Shown here: positions 33,080-41,587 of the stretch, in pieces
How positions within the stretch are numbered: the stretch's first letter is position 1
Layout of the letters: each line of letters begins with the position of its first letter
From: Piscinibacter sp. HJYY11
GTDB taxonomy: Bacteria > Pseudomonadota > Gammaproteobacteria > Burkholderiales > Burkholderiaceae_C
NCBI RefSeq assembly: GCF_016735515.1
Contig: NZ_JAERQZ010000001.1
Coordinates: forward strand, 4,638,746-4,702,745
DNA length: 64,000 nucleotides
Direction of reading: 5' to 3'
Translations under genes and position numbers: made by a program
The notes under the pieces: generated by a model
Seen by the model: only the letters and a program-made list of their open reading frames with translations
Database searches by the model: none
Told to the model about the DNA's origin: nothing

Positions 33080-33550
33080 ATGAGTGCCATCTACCCGCTG
33101 ACCCTGCTGTACGACGCCGCCTGCCCGGTGTGTGCGCTCGAGATGGACCACCTGCGCGCGCGCAACGACGCCGGGCGACTGGTCTTCGTCGACATCAGCG
33201 CACCGGGCTTCGACCCCACGCCCTTTGGCGCAAGCCTCGAGGCGATGGACGCCGAGATCCACGCGCTGCGGGCCGATGGGCAGCTGATGAAGGGCGTGCA
33301 GGTGCTGCGCCTGGCTTACGAGGCGGTGGACCTGGGCTGGGTGATGCGCCCTGTCGGCTGGGGGCCGCTGCGCGGGCCGGCCGATGTGGCGTACCGCGTG
33401 TTCGCGCGCCACCGCCGCACGATCTCTCGTGCCGCGGCGCCGCTGATCGACGGCGTGCGGGCGCTGCGGGCGTGGCAGATGGCGCGCCGCATGCGGCAGT
33501 GCTCCGGCGGCACCTGCACGGTCCATCAAGACGAAGGGAGGACACGATGA
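33080..33550 (+). CDS. DUF393 (DCC family) thiol-disulfide oxidoreductase-like protein
   Basis: A 156-residue protein of the DCC/DUF393 family. LTLLYDAACPVCALEMDHLR holds a thioredoxin-like CxxC (Cys15, Cys18), followed by VFVDISAPGFDP. A second cysteine pair CSGGTC lies near the C-terminus, which is not part of the core family motif. It has no signal peptide, so it should be cytoplasmic. Preceded by the second palindromic operator, it is the first structural gene after the GbsR regulator. It overlaps the SDR gene by ATGA. Substrate unknown. Confidence 0.85.
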   Translation: MSAIYPLTLLYDAACPVCALEMDHLRARNDAGRLVFVDISAPGFDPTPFGASLEAMDAEIHALRADGQLMKGVQVLRLAYEAVDLGWVMRPVGWGPLRGPADVAYRVFARHRRTISRAAAPLIDGVRALRAWQMARRMRQCSGGTCTVHQDEGRTR

Positions 33551-34911
33551 GAGTTCTGGTGAGTGGTGCGACCGGCTGCGTCGGCGCGGCCGTGGTGCAT
33601 GCGCTGCGCGCGCGCGGCCATGCGGTGGTGGAGGGCTCGCGCCGGGCGGTCGACGGCCGGCACACGATGCACGTCGACTACATGCAGCCGCGCAGCCCGG
33701 AGCGCTGGGCCGAGGCGCTGCGGCGCGAGCGCATCGAGGCGGTCGTCAACTGCGTGGGCATCCTGATGCCGGCCAAGGGGCAGAGCTTCGAGCGCGTGCA
33801 CACCGAGGGGCCGGTCGAGCTCTTCCGCGGCGCGGCGCTCGCCGGGGTGAACCGGGTGCTGCAGGTCTCGGCGCTCGGCGTGGCCGGCGATGCCGAGGCG
33901 CTGGCCATGCCCTACCTGCGCAGCAAGCTGATGGCCGACGATGCGCTGGCCTCGCTGCCGGTCGACTGGGCGGTGCTGCGGCCCTCGCTCGTGTATGGCC
34001 CGCGCAGCCAGAGCGGGGCCCTCTTCGCCACGCTGGCGAGCCTGCCGGTCATCGCGCTGCCCGGGCGGGGCGCGCAGCAGGTGCAGCCACTGCATGTGTA
34101 CGAGCTGGCCGAGGCGGTGGCGCGCCTCATTGAACAGAAGGGCGAGATGCGCGCGGTGCAAGAGCTCGGCGGGCCGGCACCGCTCACCTACCGCGACATG
34201 CTCGCGGCGTACCGCCGCGCACAAGGGCTGGGCGATGCGCTGTGGCTGCCGGTGCCGAGGTCGCTGATGCAGCTGCTCGCGCTGGCGGCCGAGGCCTTGC
34301 CGCAGCAGGTGTACTGCCGCGACACGCTGCGCCTGCTGGAGCGTGGCAACACCCCGGCCGACAACGCGCTGCCGCGCCTGCTCGGCCGCCAGCCCACGAC
34401 GATGGCGCAAGGCCTCAAGGTCACGGCGCCGCAGCCGCTGGTTGACCTGCGCGTGCAGCTCAGCCCGGCGGCACAGTGGATCGCGCGCCTGTCGCTCGCC
34501 TTCATGTGGCTCTACACCGCGCTCATCAGCGCACTGCTGCCCCACGAGTCGGGCGTGCTGGCCTTGATGGCGCGATGCGGCTTCGAGGGCCCGTGGGGCG
34601 TGGCGGCGCTGGTGTTCTCGTGCAGCCTCAACACCGTGCTGGGCGTGCTGGCCCTGCGCCAGCCCATCCCCTGGGGCATGGCGTTGCAGGCCGTGGCGGT
34701 GCTCGGCTACACGTTGACCGCGGCGCTCAACATGCCCGAGCTCACCCTCGACCACTGCGGCCCGCTGGTGAAGAACCTGCCGGTGCTCGCGCTCATCGTG
34801 CTGCTATGGCTCTCGGCGCCGTCGGCGCGTGCGAGCGAGGCGCGGCGCGACCCCACGGCCCGCGGCTCGAGGCCTGCGGCGGCGCCGGCTCCTGTGGCGA
34901 GGCTGTCATGA
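33547..34911 (+). CDS. SDR-type NAD(P)-binding protein fused to a DoxX-like membrane domain
   Basis: 454 residues in two parts. Residues 1-300 form an atypical/extended SDR with the nucleotide motif VLVSGATGCVGAAVVHAL and NCVGILMPAKGQSFERVH; this looks like the NDUFA9/NmrA-like group, and I see no classical YxxxK. Residues about 320-440 are a hydrophobic DoxX-like four-helix domain (IARLSLAFMWLYTALISALLP, then PWGVAALVFSCSLNTVLG). So a dehydrogenase-like domain is tethered to the inner membrane. It is coupled by ATGA overlaps to both neighbours, and substrate and electron partner are unknown. Confidence 0.83.
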   Translation: MRVLVSGATGCVGAAVVHALRARGHAVVEGSRRAVDGRHTMHVDYMQPRSPERWAEALRRERIEAVVNCVGILMPAKGQSFERVHTEGPVELFRGAALAGVNRVLQVSALGVAGDAEALAMPYLRSKLMADDALASLPVDWAVLRPSLVYGPRSQSGALFATLASLPVIALPGRGAQQVQPLHVYELAEAVARLIEQKGEMRAVQELGGPAPLTYRDMLAAYRRAQGLGDALWLPVPRSLMQLLALAAEALPQQVYCRDTLRLLERGNTPADNALPRLLGRQPTTMAQGLKVTAPQPLVDLRVQLSPAAQWIARLSLAFMWLYTALISALLPHESGVLALMARCGFEGPWGVAALVFSCSLNTVLGVLALRQPIPWGMALQAVAVLGYTLTAALNMPELTLDHCGPLVKNLPVLALIVLLWLSAPSARASEARRDPTARGSRPAAAPAPVARLS

Positions 34912-35615
34912 GCGCGCCACGACCCTGGCCGCACGGGCAGCGGGCCCGCGAGGACTTCCCGCGTTTCGGCATGACCGCCTTTGCCGAGCGCGGCCCCTTC
35001 GAGCACGAGCCGGTCGCGGTGGCGTGCCGGGGGGCGATGCAGACGCCGCTCACGCTCACCGAGGAGTTGCTCGCCACGCTGCCGCGCGTCGAGCAGCGCA
35101 GCGACTTCCATTGCGTCACCACCTGGAGCCGGCGCGGCCTGCTGTGGGGCGGCTGGCGCTTCGCCGACGTCTACCGCGCCGTCCTGCAAGCACGTGGCGG
35201 TGCGGCGCCCGAGGTGCAGTGGGTGCAGTTCCGTTCGCTCGATGGCTACCGCGCAGAGATGTGCCTCGAGGACCTGCTGCACGACGACGTGCTGCTGGCC
35301 GACCGGCTCGACGGCCGCCCGCTCGGGCTGGAGCACGGCGCGCCGCTGCGCCTGGTGGCGCCCGGGCACTACGGCTACAAGAACGTCAAGCACCTCAAGT
35401 CGCTGGAGCTGCTGCGCTCGCACGACGAGGTGACACCCATCGGCCCGGCCTTCATGTCGCACGACCGCGCGCGTGTGGCGCTCGAGGAGCGCAGCCGCGT
35501 GCTGCCTGCGTGGCTCGCACGCTGGCTGTTCAGGCCGGTGATCGGGATGACGGTGGCGCGGTTCGAGCGTGCGACGCGAGCCGTCCGCCAGCGGGCCGGC
35601 CAGGAGGGCGGCTGA
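34908..35615 (+). CDS. Molybdopterin-dependent oxidoreductase (sulfite-oxidase fold), cytoplasmic
   Basis: A 235-residue protein with the sulfite-oxidase-type molybdopterin domain. RVEQRSDFHCVTTWSRRGLLWGG includes Cys69, the expected Mo ligand. DDVLLADRLDGRPLGLEHGAPLRLVAPGHYGYKNVKHL is the family cofactor/substrate segment. Unlike MsrP/YedY it has no twin-arginine signal and no obvious YedZ heme partner. It lies in the GbsR-DUF393-SDR/DoxX operon, and the start overlaps the upstream stop by ATGA. The possible electron route to the DoxX-like membrane partner is inference. Confidence 0.84.
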   Translation: MSAPRPWPHGQRAREDFPRFGMTAFAERGPFEHEPVAVACRGAMQTPLTLTEELLATLPRVEQRSDFHCVTTWSRRGLLWGGWRFADVYRAVLQARGGAAPEVQWVQFRSLDGYRAEMCLEDLLHDDVLLADRLDGRPLGLEHGAPLRLVAPGHYGYKNVKHLKSLELLRSHDEVTPIGPAFMSHDRARVALEERSRVLPAWLARWLFRPVIGMTVARFERATRAVRQRAGQEGG

Positions 35616-35624
35616 GGGCGCCCG

Positions 35625-37394
35625 TCACCGTGTGCCGGCCGGCACCACCGAGGGCGTGCTGCGCTGCCCTTCGGTGCGGCGGCACAGCTTGCGCGCCTGC
35701 ACAATGGCCTCCGGCGAGGCGGCGGGCGCCAGCACCAGGTCGCGGATGCGCTGCAGGCAGGGGTTGGCCGGCGAGATGACCAGCTCCACCGCTTCGTCGA
35801 GCAGGCGCGCGTCGCCCTCGGCCAGCTTGAACGAGGTGGGGATGGTGTCGAGCTTGCGCTTGAGGCCCGCGTGCTGCGGCGCCACCGCGGCCACGTCGTC
35901 GAAGCCGAAGTGATAGAAGACCAGGCGCTGGCTCAGGTCGAGCACCGGCTCGGGGCGGGCGTTGAGGGCACGGCACAACGCGCTCGGCAGCTCGCGCGTC
36001 TCGGGCTCGCAGCTGCCGTCGTTCCAGCCCAGCTCGGCACCGTCGAATTCGCCGAGCAGGCGGCCGCGGTTGTTCTGCAAGAGCGCATCGACCGCGTCGC
36101 TCACGTTGGCATCGAGCAGCAGGCCGAGGGTGCCGCGTGGGTCGGGGTTGAGGCGGCTCGCGCCCCGGGGGCGGGTGAAGGCGTCGACCAGCAGGACGAC
36201 GATGCGGTCGTAGTGCTTGAGCTGGCCTGCCGCCTCCAGCTGGAAGAGCGCGCGTTTCACCGACTTCAGGCCCAGGTTGTCGGAGTTGCCGCCGTCGAAG
36301 ACGTGCAGGTACTGCCGGTCGGTGCACTTGAGCTCGTCGTTGCGGTCCTTCTCGCAGTACTTGTCGAGTGCGCCGGGGCGGAAGTCCTGCAGCGTGTGGC
36401 TGGGGAAGACGAGCGGGAACGACGACGAGGCCGTCACCGCGCGCGCCAGCGAGTAGCGGCCGAGGTCGGCATTGAGCCGGTCGCGGAAGTCCTGCTCGGT
36501 GAAGGTGAAGACGCTGCCGAAGGCGTATTCGTCGACCGAGAGGCCGGGGCCGCTCTGGTCGGTGGCGGTGGTGGCGTTGACGAGCAGGAAGGGCCGCGTG
36601 GGGTTGAGCTCGCCGAATGCGAGGTCGTTGCCGATGAGCCGGGTGCCGTAGAGGTTGTCGCCCAGCGTCTGCGCCATGATGTCGCCGCGGTCGTAGGCGG
36701 TGAACCAGTAGCGCGCGATGTTCTGCGGCCACAGCCAGTTGCCGAACCAGCGCAGCAGGTAGTTGCGGCGCGCGAGGCCGAGCACCGCGTCGGGCTTCCA
36801 GTCCTGCAGCTGGGTGAGCGGGGCCTGGCGGCACAGCGTGTCGAGGCGGCGCAGGTCCTGCCTGAGCGCGGGCAGCCTGGCCTGCAGCGCCTGCAGGTCC
36901 TGCGGGCCCAGCGGTGCGCTGCATCGGATCGTGGCCGCCCGCGGGTCGACCTTGATCTGCGGCTCGAGCGGCGTGCGGGCGATCAGCGGTGGCAGCGACG
37001 TGGCCAGCGCCGGGGACACGATCGACACGTCGCGTGAGGCCGCGTAGAGCGCGGCGGTGATCGAGCCCCCCGAGACCGACGACAGCACGTCCACCTCGTC
37101 CAGCAGGTCGACCTCGGGGTAGAGCGTCTGCAGCTTGAGCATGGTCGCGGCCGACAGGTAGGCCGCGCGCGAGCCGCCGCCCGAGAGCGCGAGAAACATG
37201 AGCACCTTCGGGTTGCCGCGCGCGCCATCGACCTGGAAGCTCGCCCGCAGCGGCGGCGTGGGCCCCCCCTGCGCCGCCAGCGGCTGGTTGGTGTGGCTGA
37301 AGCTCGTGCAGCCCGCGGCGACGGCCAGCGCCGTGGCGATGGCGAGGCCGGCGCACAGGCGCTGCGGCCCGGGCATGCAATGGGTGCTGTCCAT
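35625..37394 (-). CDS. Patatin-like phospholipase lipoprotein
   Basis: 589 residues from the ATG at 37394. The N-terminus has a lipobox LAVAAGC with Cys29, so it is probably a lipoprotein. The patatin domain follows: oxyanion loop SGGGSRAAYLSA, nucleophile Ser108 in SSVSGGSI, and the catalytic aspartate in VFDGGNSDNLG around residue 350. Patatins hydrolyse acyl esters of phospholipids. The reading frame stays open far upstream on the antisense of the antiporter gene; that part is shadow. It is convergent with the molybdopterin gene and divergent from the antiporter. Confidence 0.87.
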   Translation of the reverse strand: MDSTHCMPGPQRLCAGLAIATALAVAAGCTSFSHTNQPLAAQGGPTPPLRASFQVDGARGNPKVLMFLALSGGGSRAAYLSAATMLKLQTLYPEVDLLDEVDVLSSVSGGSITAALYAASRDVSIVSPALATSLPPLIARTPLEPQIKVDPRAATIRCSAPLGPQDLQALQARLPALRQDLRRLDTLCRQAPLTQLQDWKPDAVLGLARRNYLLRWFGNWLWPQNIARYWFTAYDRGDIMAQTLGDNLYGTRLIGNDLAFGELNPTRPFLLVNATTATDQSGPGLSVDEYAFGSVFTFTEQDFRDRLNADLGRYSLARAVTASSSFPLVFPSHTLQDFRPGALDKYCEKDRNDELKCTDRQYLHVFDGGNSDNLGLKSVKRALFQLEAAGQLKHYDRIVVLLVDAFTRPRGASRLNPDPRGTLGLLLDANVSDAVDALLQNNRGRLLGEFDGAELGWNDGSCEPETRELPSALCRALNARPEPVLDLSQRLVFYHFGFDDVAAVAPQHAGLKRKLDTIPTSFKLAEGDARLLDEAVELVISPANPCLQRIRDLVLAPAASPEAIVQARKLCRRTEGQRSTPSVVPAGTR

Positions 37395-37535
37395 GCGTCG
37401 CGTTATAGGCCGCGCCGTGCCGGCCTGCGTCCCCAACGTTAGGGGCTCGCCTCGCGGGAGCCCGCACGCGGGCCCGGGCAAAGCCGCTCTGCTATGGTCG
37501 TCCGCCATGGCCTGCCCCCCACGCCCGCACGCACG

Positions 37536-38861
37536 ATGGACGCCTTCGTCATCTGGTGCCTGATCGTCGGCCTGCTGCTGATCACCATCGGCCTGACCGA
37601 CACCTGGCGGCAGGAGCTGCCGGTCTGCGCCTCGGCCATCTACCTGCTGGCCGGCTACCTGCTCGGGCCCGAGGTGTGGGGCCTGCTGAACCTGCGGCTG
37701 GACACGCACCCGGTGCTGCTCGAGCGGCTGACGGAGGGCGCGGTGCTGATCTCGCTCTTCGCCGTGGGCCTGCGCCTGCGTGCGCGCCTGCGAGACCCGC
37801 TGTGGCACACGCCGCTGCTGCTGGCCACGGTGGCGATGGTGATCACCGTCGGCTTGATGACGGGGCTCGGTCTCTCGCTCGGCCTCTCGCTCGGCAGTGC
37901 GGTGCTGCTGGCCGCGGTGCTCGCGCCGACCGACCCGGTGCTCGCCTCGGAGGTGCAGGTCCAGCATGCGTCCGACCGTGACCGGCTGCGCTTCAGCCTG
38001 ACCGGCGAAGGCGGGCTCAACGACGGCACGGCGTTTCCGTTCGTGATGCTCGGGCTCGGGCTGCTTGGCCTGCACGAACTGGGGCAGGGCGGTTGGCGCT
38101 GGTGGGGGGTGGACGTGGTGTGGGCCGTGAGTGGCGGCGTGGCGATCGGCTGGTCGCTCGGGTTCGCCTTCAGCCGCGCAGTGGTCTACCTGCGCCGCGA
38201 GCGCGAGCAGGCACTCGGCATGGAGAGCTTCCTCACGCTCGGGCTCATCGCGCTGGCCTACGGCGTGGCGATCGCCGCGCACACCTACGGCTTCCTGGCG
38301 GTCTTCTTCGCGGGGCTGGCGATGCGGCAGGTGGAGCGGGAGGACAACCCCCGTGCGCAGCCGCCCGAAGTGCCGCTGGAAGATGCGCCGTCGGGCACCA
38401 AGACCGTGTCCGACGCCGGGCTGGCGGCGTCGGTGCCGCCGGCGCAGGCCTCGGCCTACATGGCGAAGGCCGTCCTTGATTTCACGCTCGATCTCGAAAA
38501 GCTCGTCGAGCTCACGGTGATGCTGCTCGTGGGCAGCCTCATCACCCGCAGCGCCTTCACGCCGGCCACGGTGGCGGTGGCCCTCGGGCTCATGTTCGTG
38601 GCGCGGCCGCTCGCGGTGTATGCCTGCACGCTGTGGCTGCCGCTCACCGCGACGCAACGCCGTCTCGCCGCCTGGTTCGGCGTGCGGGGCGTCGGGTCGA
38701 TGTACTACCTGGCCTTTGCGGTGGCGCACGGTGCCTCGGGTGCGCAGACGGCGTTCGTGATCGATGCGGTGTTGGTCACCATCGTGCTCTCGGTGCTGCT
38801 GCACGGCTCGACGGCCACGCCGGTGATGCGGTTGTACCGGCGGGTGAACCGGGTCCGCTGA
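37536..38861 (+). CDS. Cation:proton antiporter (CPA1/NhaP-type)
   Basis: A 441-residue inner-membrane protein with about 12 helices. LAPTDPVLASEVQV (the ion-site aspartate pair region), GEGGLNDGTAFPFVM and GVRGVGSMYYLAFA are typical of NhaP/CPA1 exchangers. It would expel sodium or potassium in exchange for protons. The ATG at 37536 starts at the first helix; the extra 14 residues from an ATG at 37494 are Pro/Arg-rich. Divergent from the patatin gene across 141 bases with no clear promoter. Confidence 0.88.
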   Translation: MDAFVIWCLIVGLLLITIGLTDTWRQELPVCASAIYLLAGYLLGPEVWGLLNLRLDTHPVLLERLTEGAVLISLFAVGLRLRARLRDPLWHTPLLLATVAMVITVGLMTGLGLSLGLSLGSAVLLAAVLAPTDPVLASEVQVQHASDRDRLRFSLTGEGGLNDGTAFPFVMLGLGLLGLHELGQGGWRWWGVDVVWAVSGGVAIGWSLGFAFSRAVVYLRREREQALGMESFLTLGLIALAYGVAIAAHTYGFLAVFFAGLAMRQVEREDNPRAQPPEVPLEDAPSGTKTVSDAGLAASVPPAQASAYMAKAVLDFTLDLEKLVELTVMLLVGSLITRSAFTPATVAVALGLMFVARPLAVYACTLWLPLTATQRRLAAWFGVRGVGSMYYLAFAVAHGASGAQTAFVIDAVLVTIVLSVLLHGSTATPVMRLYRRVNRVR

Positions 38862-38906
38862 GCGTGGCGAGAATGATCAGGAAGCGGCCATGACCATGAG
38901 GAGTCG

Positions 38907-39308
38907 GTGACGGTGTTCAAGATGGGCAAGCTGGTGCGGGTGGCCAACAAGGCGCGGCTCGCCACCTACCTGATCGCGCTGTGGAAGCTCTTCAAGCACC
39001 CGCAGACGCCGCGTGCCGCCAAGATCACGTCGATCGCGGTGCTGGCGTACGTGCTGAGCCCGATCGACCTGATCCCCGACTTCATCCCGGTGCTCGGGCT
39101 GCTCGACGAGCTGGTCATCGTGCCGCTGGGCATTGCGCTCGTCGTGCGCCTCACGCCCAAGCCGCTGTGGGAATCGCTGCTGCGCGAGGCCGAAGCCTCG
39201 CGCGACAAGCTGCCGAAGCTGTGGTGGGGCGCGGCGATCATCGTGCTGGTGTGGCTGCTGCTGATGGGGCTTCTCGTGTGGTGGCTGGTGAGCCTGTTCG
39301 GCGCATGA
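38907..39308 (+). CDS. YkvA family (DUF1232) membrane protein
   Basis: A 133-residue protein with the DUF1232 core AKITSIAVLAYVLSPIDLIPDFIPVLGLLDE, LVIVPLGIALVVRL, and a C-terminal transmembrane helix (WGAAIIVLVWLLLMGLLVWW). The start is a GTG at 38907 just after GAGGAG at 38898-38903 (short three-base spacing); the ATG at 38922 is too far from it. Function of the family is unknown. It overlaps the following nuclease gene by ATGA. Confidence 0.85.
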   Translation: MTVFKMGKLVRVANKARLATYLIALWKLFKHPQTPRAAKITSIAVLAYVLSPIDLIPDFIPVLGLLDELVIVPLGIALVVRLTPKPLWESLLREAEASRDKLPKLWWGAAIIVLVWLLLMGLLVWWLVSLFGA

Positions 39309-39775
39309 GGCGCCTCCTCGTGGGCCTGGCGCTGGCGGCGTGTGCCTCGGCGCATGCCCTGAGCGGCGTGGTCACGCACGTGACCGATGGCGACACCCTG
39401 TGGGTGCGCCCCGACGGCGGCGCGCCCGTCAAGGTGCGCATGCAGGGCATCGACGCGCCCGAGCGTTGCCAGGCCTGGGGCGCGCAGGCACGCGAGGCGC
39501 TGGCGGCACGGGTGTTGCACCGGCAGGTGCAGGTGCGCACGCGGGCGCGCGACGACTACCAGCGCACCATCGGCGTGGTCGAGGTCGACGGGCGCGATGT
39601 GGCGGCCTGGCTGGTGCGTGAAGGCCACGCCTGGAGCCAGCGCTACCGCCGCAGCCTGGGGCCGTATGCCGTGGAGGAAGAAGCCGCACGCAGCGCCCGG
39701 CGTGGGATCTTCTCGCTGGACGACCCGGTCGAGCCGCGGGCGTTCCGCAAAGCGCACGGGCCTTGTGCGCGTTAA
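39305..39775 (+). CDS. Secreted thermonuclease-like nuclease (SNase fold)
   Basis: 156 residues. A signal peptide MRRLLVGLALAACASAHA precedes the staphylococcal-nuclease OB fold: VTHVTDGDTLWVRPDGG (metal-site aspartates), RMQGIDAPERCQAWG (catalytic Arg/Glu region), DYQRTIGVVEV and GHAWSQRY. It probably degrades DNA or RNA in the periplasm or outside. It shares ATGA with the DUF1232 gene. Confidence 0.88.
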   Translation: MRRLLVGLALAACASAHALSGVVTHVTDGDTLWVRPDGGAPVKVRMQGIDAPERCQAWGAQAREALAARVLHRQVQVRTRARDDYQRTIGVVEVDGRDVAAWLVREGHAWSQRYRRSLGPYAVEEEAARSARRGIFSLDDPVEPRAFRKAHGPCAR

Positions 39776-39829
39776 CAAGCGCTTCAACTTTGCTCCCTAT
39801 ATTGGCCGTCCGTTGATCAAGGAGCATCC

Positions 39830-40627
39830 ATGCAATCGGTGAGCGTGAAGGGTTCGGTCGGAGCCTTGTGCTGGGTCGTGGCCGCGTCGGCGGTCCACGC
39901 GCAATCGTTCGATGCCGTGCGGCTCGAGGGGCCGGACGGTCAATCGCAGGGCCGCGTGGGGCTGGCCGCGATCGCGGGTCACCGCTACCTCGGCTCCGAC
40001 GAGCGCCGCTACCTGGTCTTGCCCACGGTCGACTACCGCTGGGCGAACGGCTGGTTCGCCGGCGTGGGCAACGGCATCGGCTATCGCTTCACGAGCGGCC
40101 CCGATCTGCAATACGGCGTGCGCCTGACGGGCGACTTCGGGCGCAAGGAGAGCCGCTCGCCCGTGCTGAGTGGCCTGGGCGACATCCCCGCGCGGCCGCA
40201 GATCGGCACCTTCCTCAATTGGCAAGCCACACGCGACATCACCCTCACCAGCTCGCTGCGCTACGGTTCGGGCGAAGAGCGTGACGGTCTCGTCGTGGAC
40301 CTGGGCGCCAACACCGGCATGCAGCTCGCCCCGCGCTGGCGGCTCGGGGTGGGCGTGGGCGCGACCTGGGTCAACCGCGCGTGGATGCAGTCGTACTTCG
40401 GCATCACGCCCGAGCAGAGCGCCCGCAGCGGGTATGCGGTGTCGACGGTGGGTGCTGGCGTGCGCGAGGTGAAGGCCAGCAGCTCGCTCACCTACTTCAT
40501 CAGCCGCGACTGGGCGGCCACCCTGGCCGTGAGCGCGAGCGCCTTGCAAGGCGACGCGAAAGACAGCGTGATCGTGCGCGAGCGCAATCCGGTCAGCGCG
40601 GTGCTGGCGGTGGGCTACCGGTTCTAG
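39830..40627 (+). CDS. MipA/OmpV family outer-membrane protein
   Basis: A 265-residue protein with a signal peptide (ALCWVVAASAVHAQ) and a beta-barrel pattern ending in the aromatic terminus LAVGYRF. RYLVLPTVDYRWANGWFAGV near residue 60 and GVGATWVNRAWMQSYFGIT around residue 170 are MipA/OmpV marks. MipA was described as a scaffold for murein synthesis in E. coli, while OmpV is a porin-like barrel; the role here is open. Convergent with arginase, 34 bases apart. Confidence 0.88.
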   Translation: MQSVSVKGSVGALCWVVAASAVHAQSFDAVRLEGPDGQSQGRVGLAAIAGHRYLGSDERRYLVLPTVDYRWANGWFAGVGNGIGYRFTSGPDLQYGVRLTGDFGRKESRSPVLSGLGDIPARPQIGTFLNWQATRDITLTSSLRYGSGEERDGLVVDLGANTGMQLAPRWRLGVGVGATWVNRAWMQSYFGITPEQSARSGYAVSTVGAGVREVKASSSLTYFISRDWAATLAVSASALQGDAKDSVIVRERNPVSAVLAVGYRF

Positions 40628-40661
40628 ACAACCCGGGCCGAGCGCCGGCCGGTGGGGGTCG

Positions 40662-41585
40662 TCATTTCCTCATCAGCGTGCTCTTGCCGAAGAGGCTCTC
40701 GATCAGGTCGACAGCCACTTCGGCGGTGCGGTTGCGCACGTCGAGCGCCGGGTTGAGCTCCATCACGTCGAGCGAGGCCATGCGGCCGGTGTCGGCGATC
40801 ATCTCCATGCACAGCTGGGCCTCGCGGTAGGTCGGGCCGCCCATCACGGTGGTGCCCACGCCGGGGGCGAAGTCGGGGTCGAGGAAGTCGACGTCGAAGC
40901 TCACGTGCAGGTGGGTGTTGGCGTCCATCGTCGCGAGCGCGAGCTCCATCGCGTGGCGCATGCCCATCTCGTCGATGTAGCGCATGTCGAAGACCTCGAG
41001 CCCCATCTCGTGCACGAAGCGTTTCTCGCCCGGGTCGACGCTGCGGATGCCGATCTGGCGGATCCACTTCGGGCTGATCGCCGGCACGTGGCCGCCGATC
41101 TCGATCAGCTCCTGCGGCCCCTTGCCGCACAGGCACGCGACCGGCATGCCGTGCAGGTTGCCGCTGGGCGTGAGGATGTTGGTGTTGAAGTCGGCGTGCG
41201 CGTCGAGCCAGAGGATGCGCAGCTTCTTGCCAGTCTCGCGGCAATGGCGGGCCACCGCGCTGATGCTGCCCAGGCCCAGGCAGTGGTCGCCGCCCAGCAG
41301 AATGGGGAAGCGGCCCAGCGCCAGCTCGGCATGCACCGCGTCGTGCACCAGCCGGTTCCACGCCACCACTTCGGCGAGGTGACGGTAGCCCTCGACGGGC
41401 GGCAGCCAGGGGTTGGCCGGGCCGGCCAGGTTGCCCCGGTCCACCACCTCCAGGCCGTGGCCCTGCAGCACGGGCACGATGTTGGCCACACGCAAGGCCT
41501 CGGGCCCCATGCTGGCACCGCGTGCGCCGGCGCCGATGTCGGTGGGGGCGCCAATGACGCTGATGGCTTGCGTGGGGGCGAACAT
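40662..41585 (-). CDS. rocF: Arginase
   Basis: A 307-residue member of the arginase/agmatinase family, cleaving arginine to ornithine and urea. The binuclear manganese motifs are complete: GGDHCLGLGS, WLDAHADFNT and SFDVDFLDPDFAPGVG. Together with NLHGMPVA and a C-terminal VMELNP..D, these favour arginase over agmatinase. The frame extends upstream to 41945 on the antisense of the neighbouring gene; the ATG at 41585 gives the normal family length. Two bases separate it from the upstream LOG gene, so the two may be co-transcribed. Confidence 0.92.
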   Translation of the reverse strand: MFAPTQAISVIGAPTDIGAGARGASMGPEALRVANIVPVLQGHGLEVVDRGNLAGPANPWLPPVEGYRHLAEVVAWNRLVHDAVHAELALGRFPILLGGDHCLGLGSISAVARHCRETGKKLRILWLDAHADFNTNILTPSGNLHGMPVACLCGKGPQELIEIGGHVPAISPKWIRQIGIRSVDPGEKRFVHEMGLEVFDMRYIDEMGMRHAMELALATMDANTHLHVSFDVDFLDPDFAPGVGTTVMGGPTYREAQLCMEMIADTGRMASLDVMELNPALDVRNRTAEVAVDLIESLFGKSTLMRK

Positions 41586-41587
41586 CC

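Noticed and set aside
37395..38804. N-terminal extension making the patatin protein 1059 residues
   Set aside because: The extra part is antisense to the antiporter gene and precedes the lipoprotein signal, which must be near the N-terminus.
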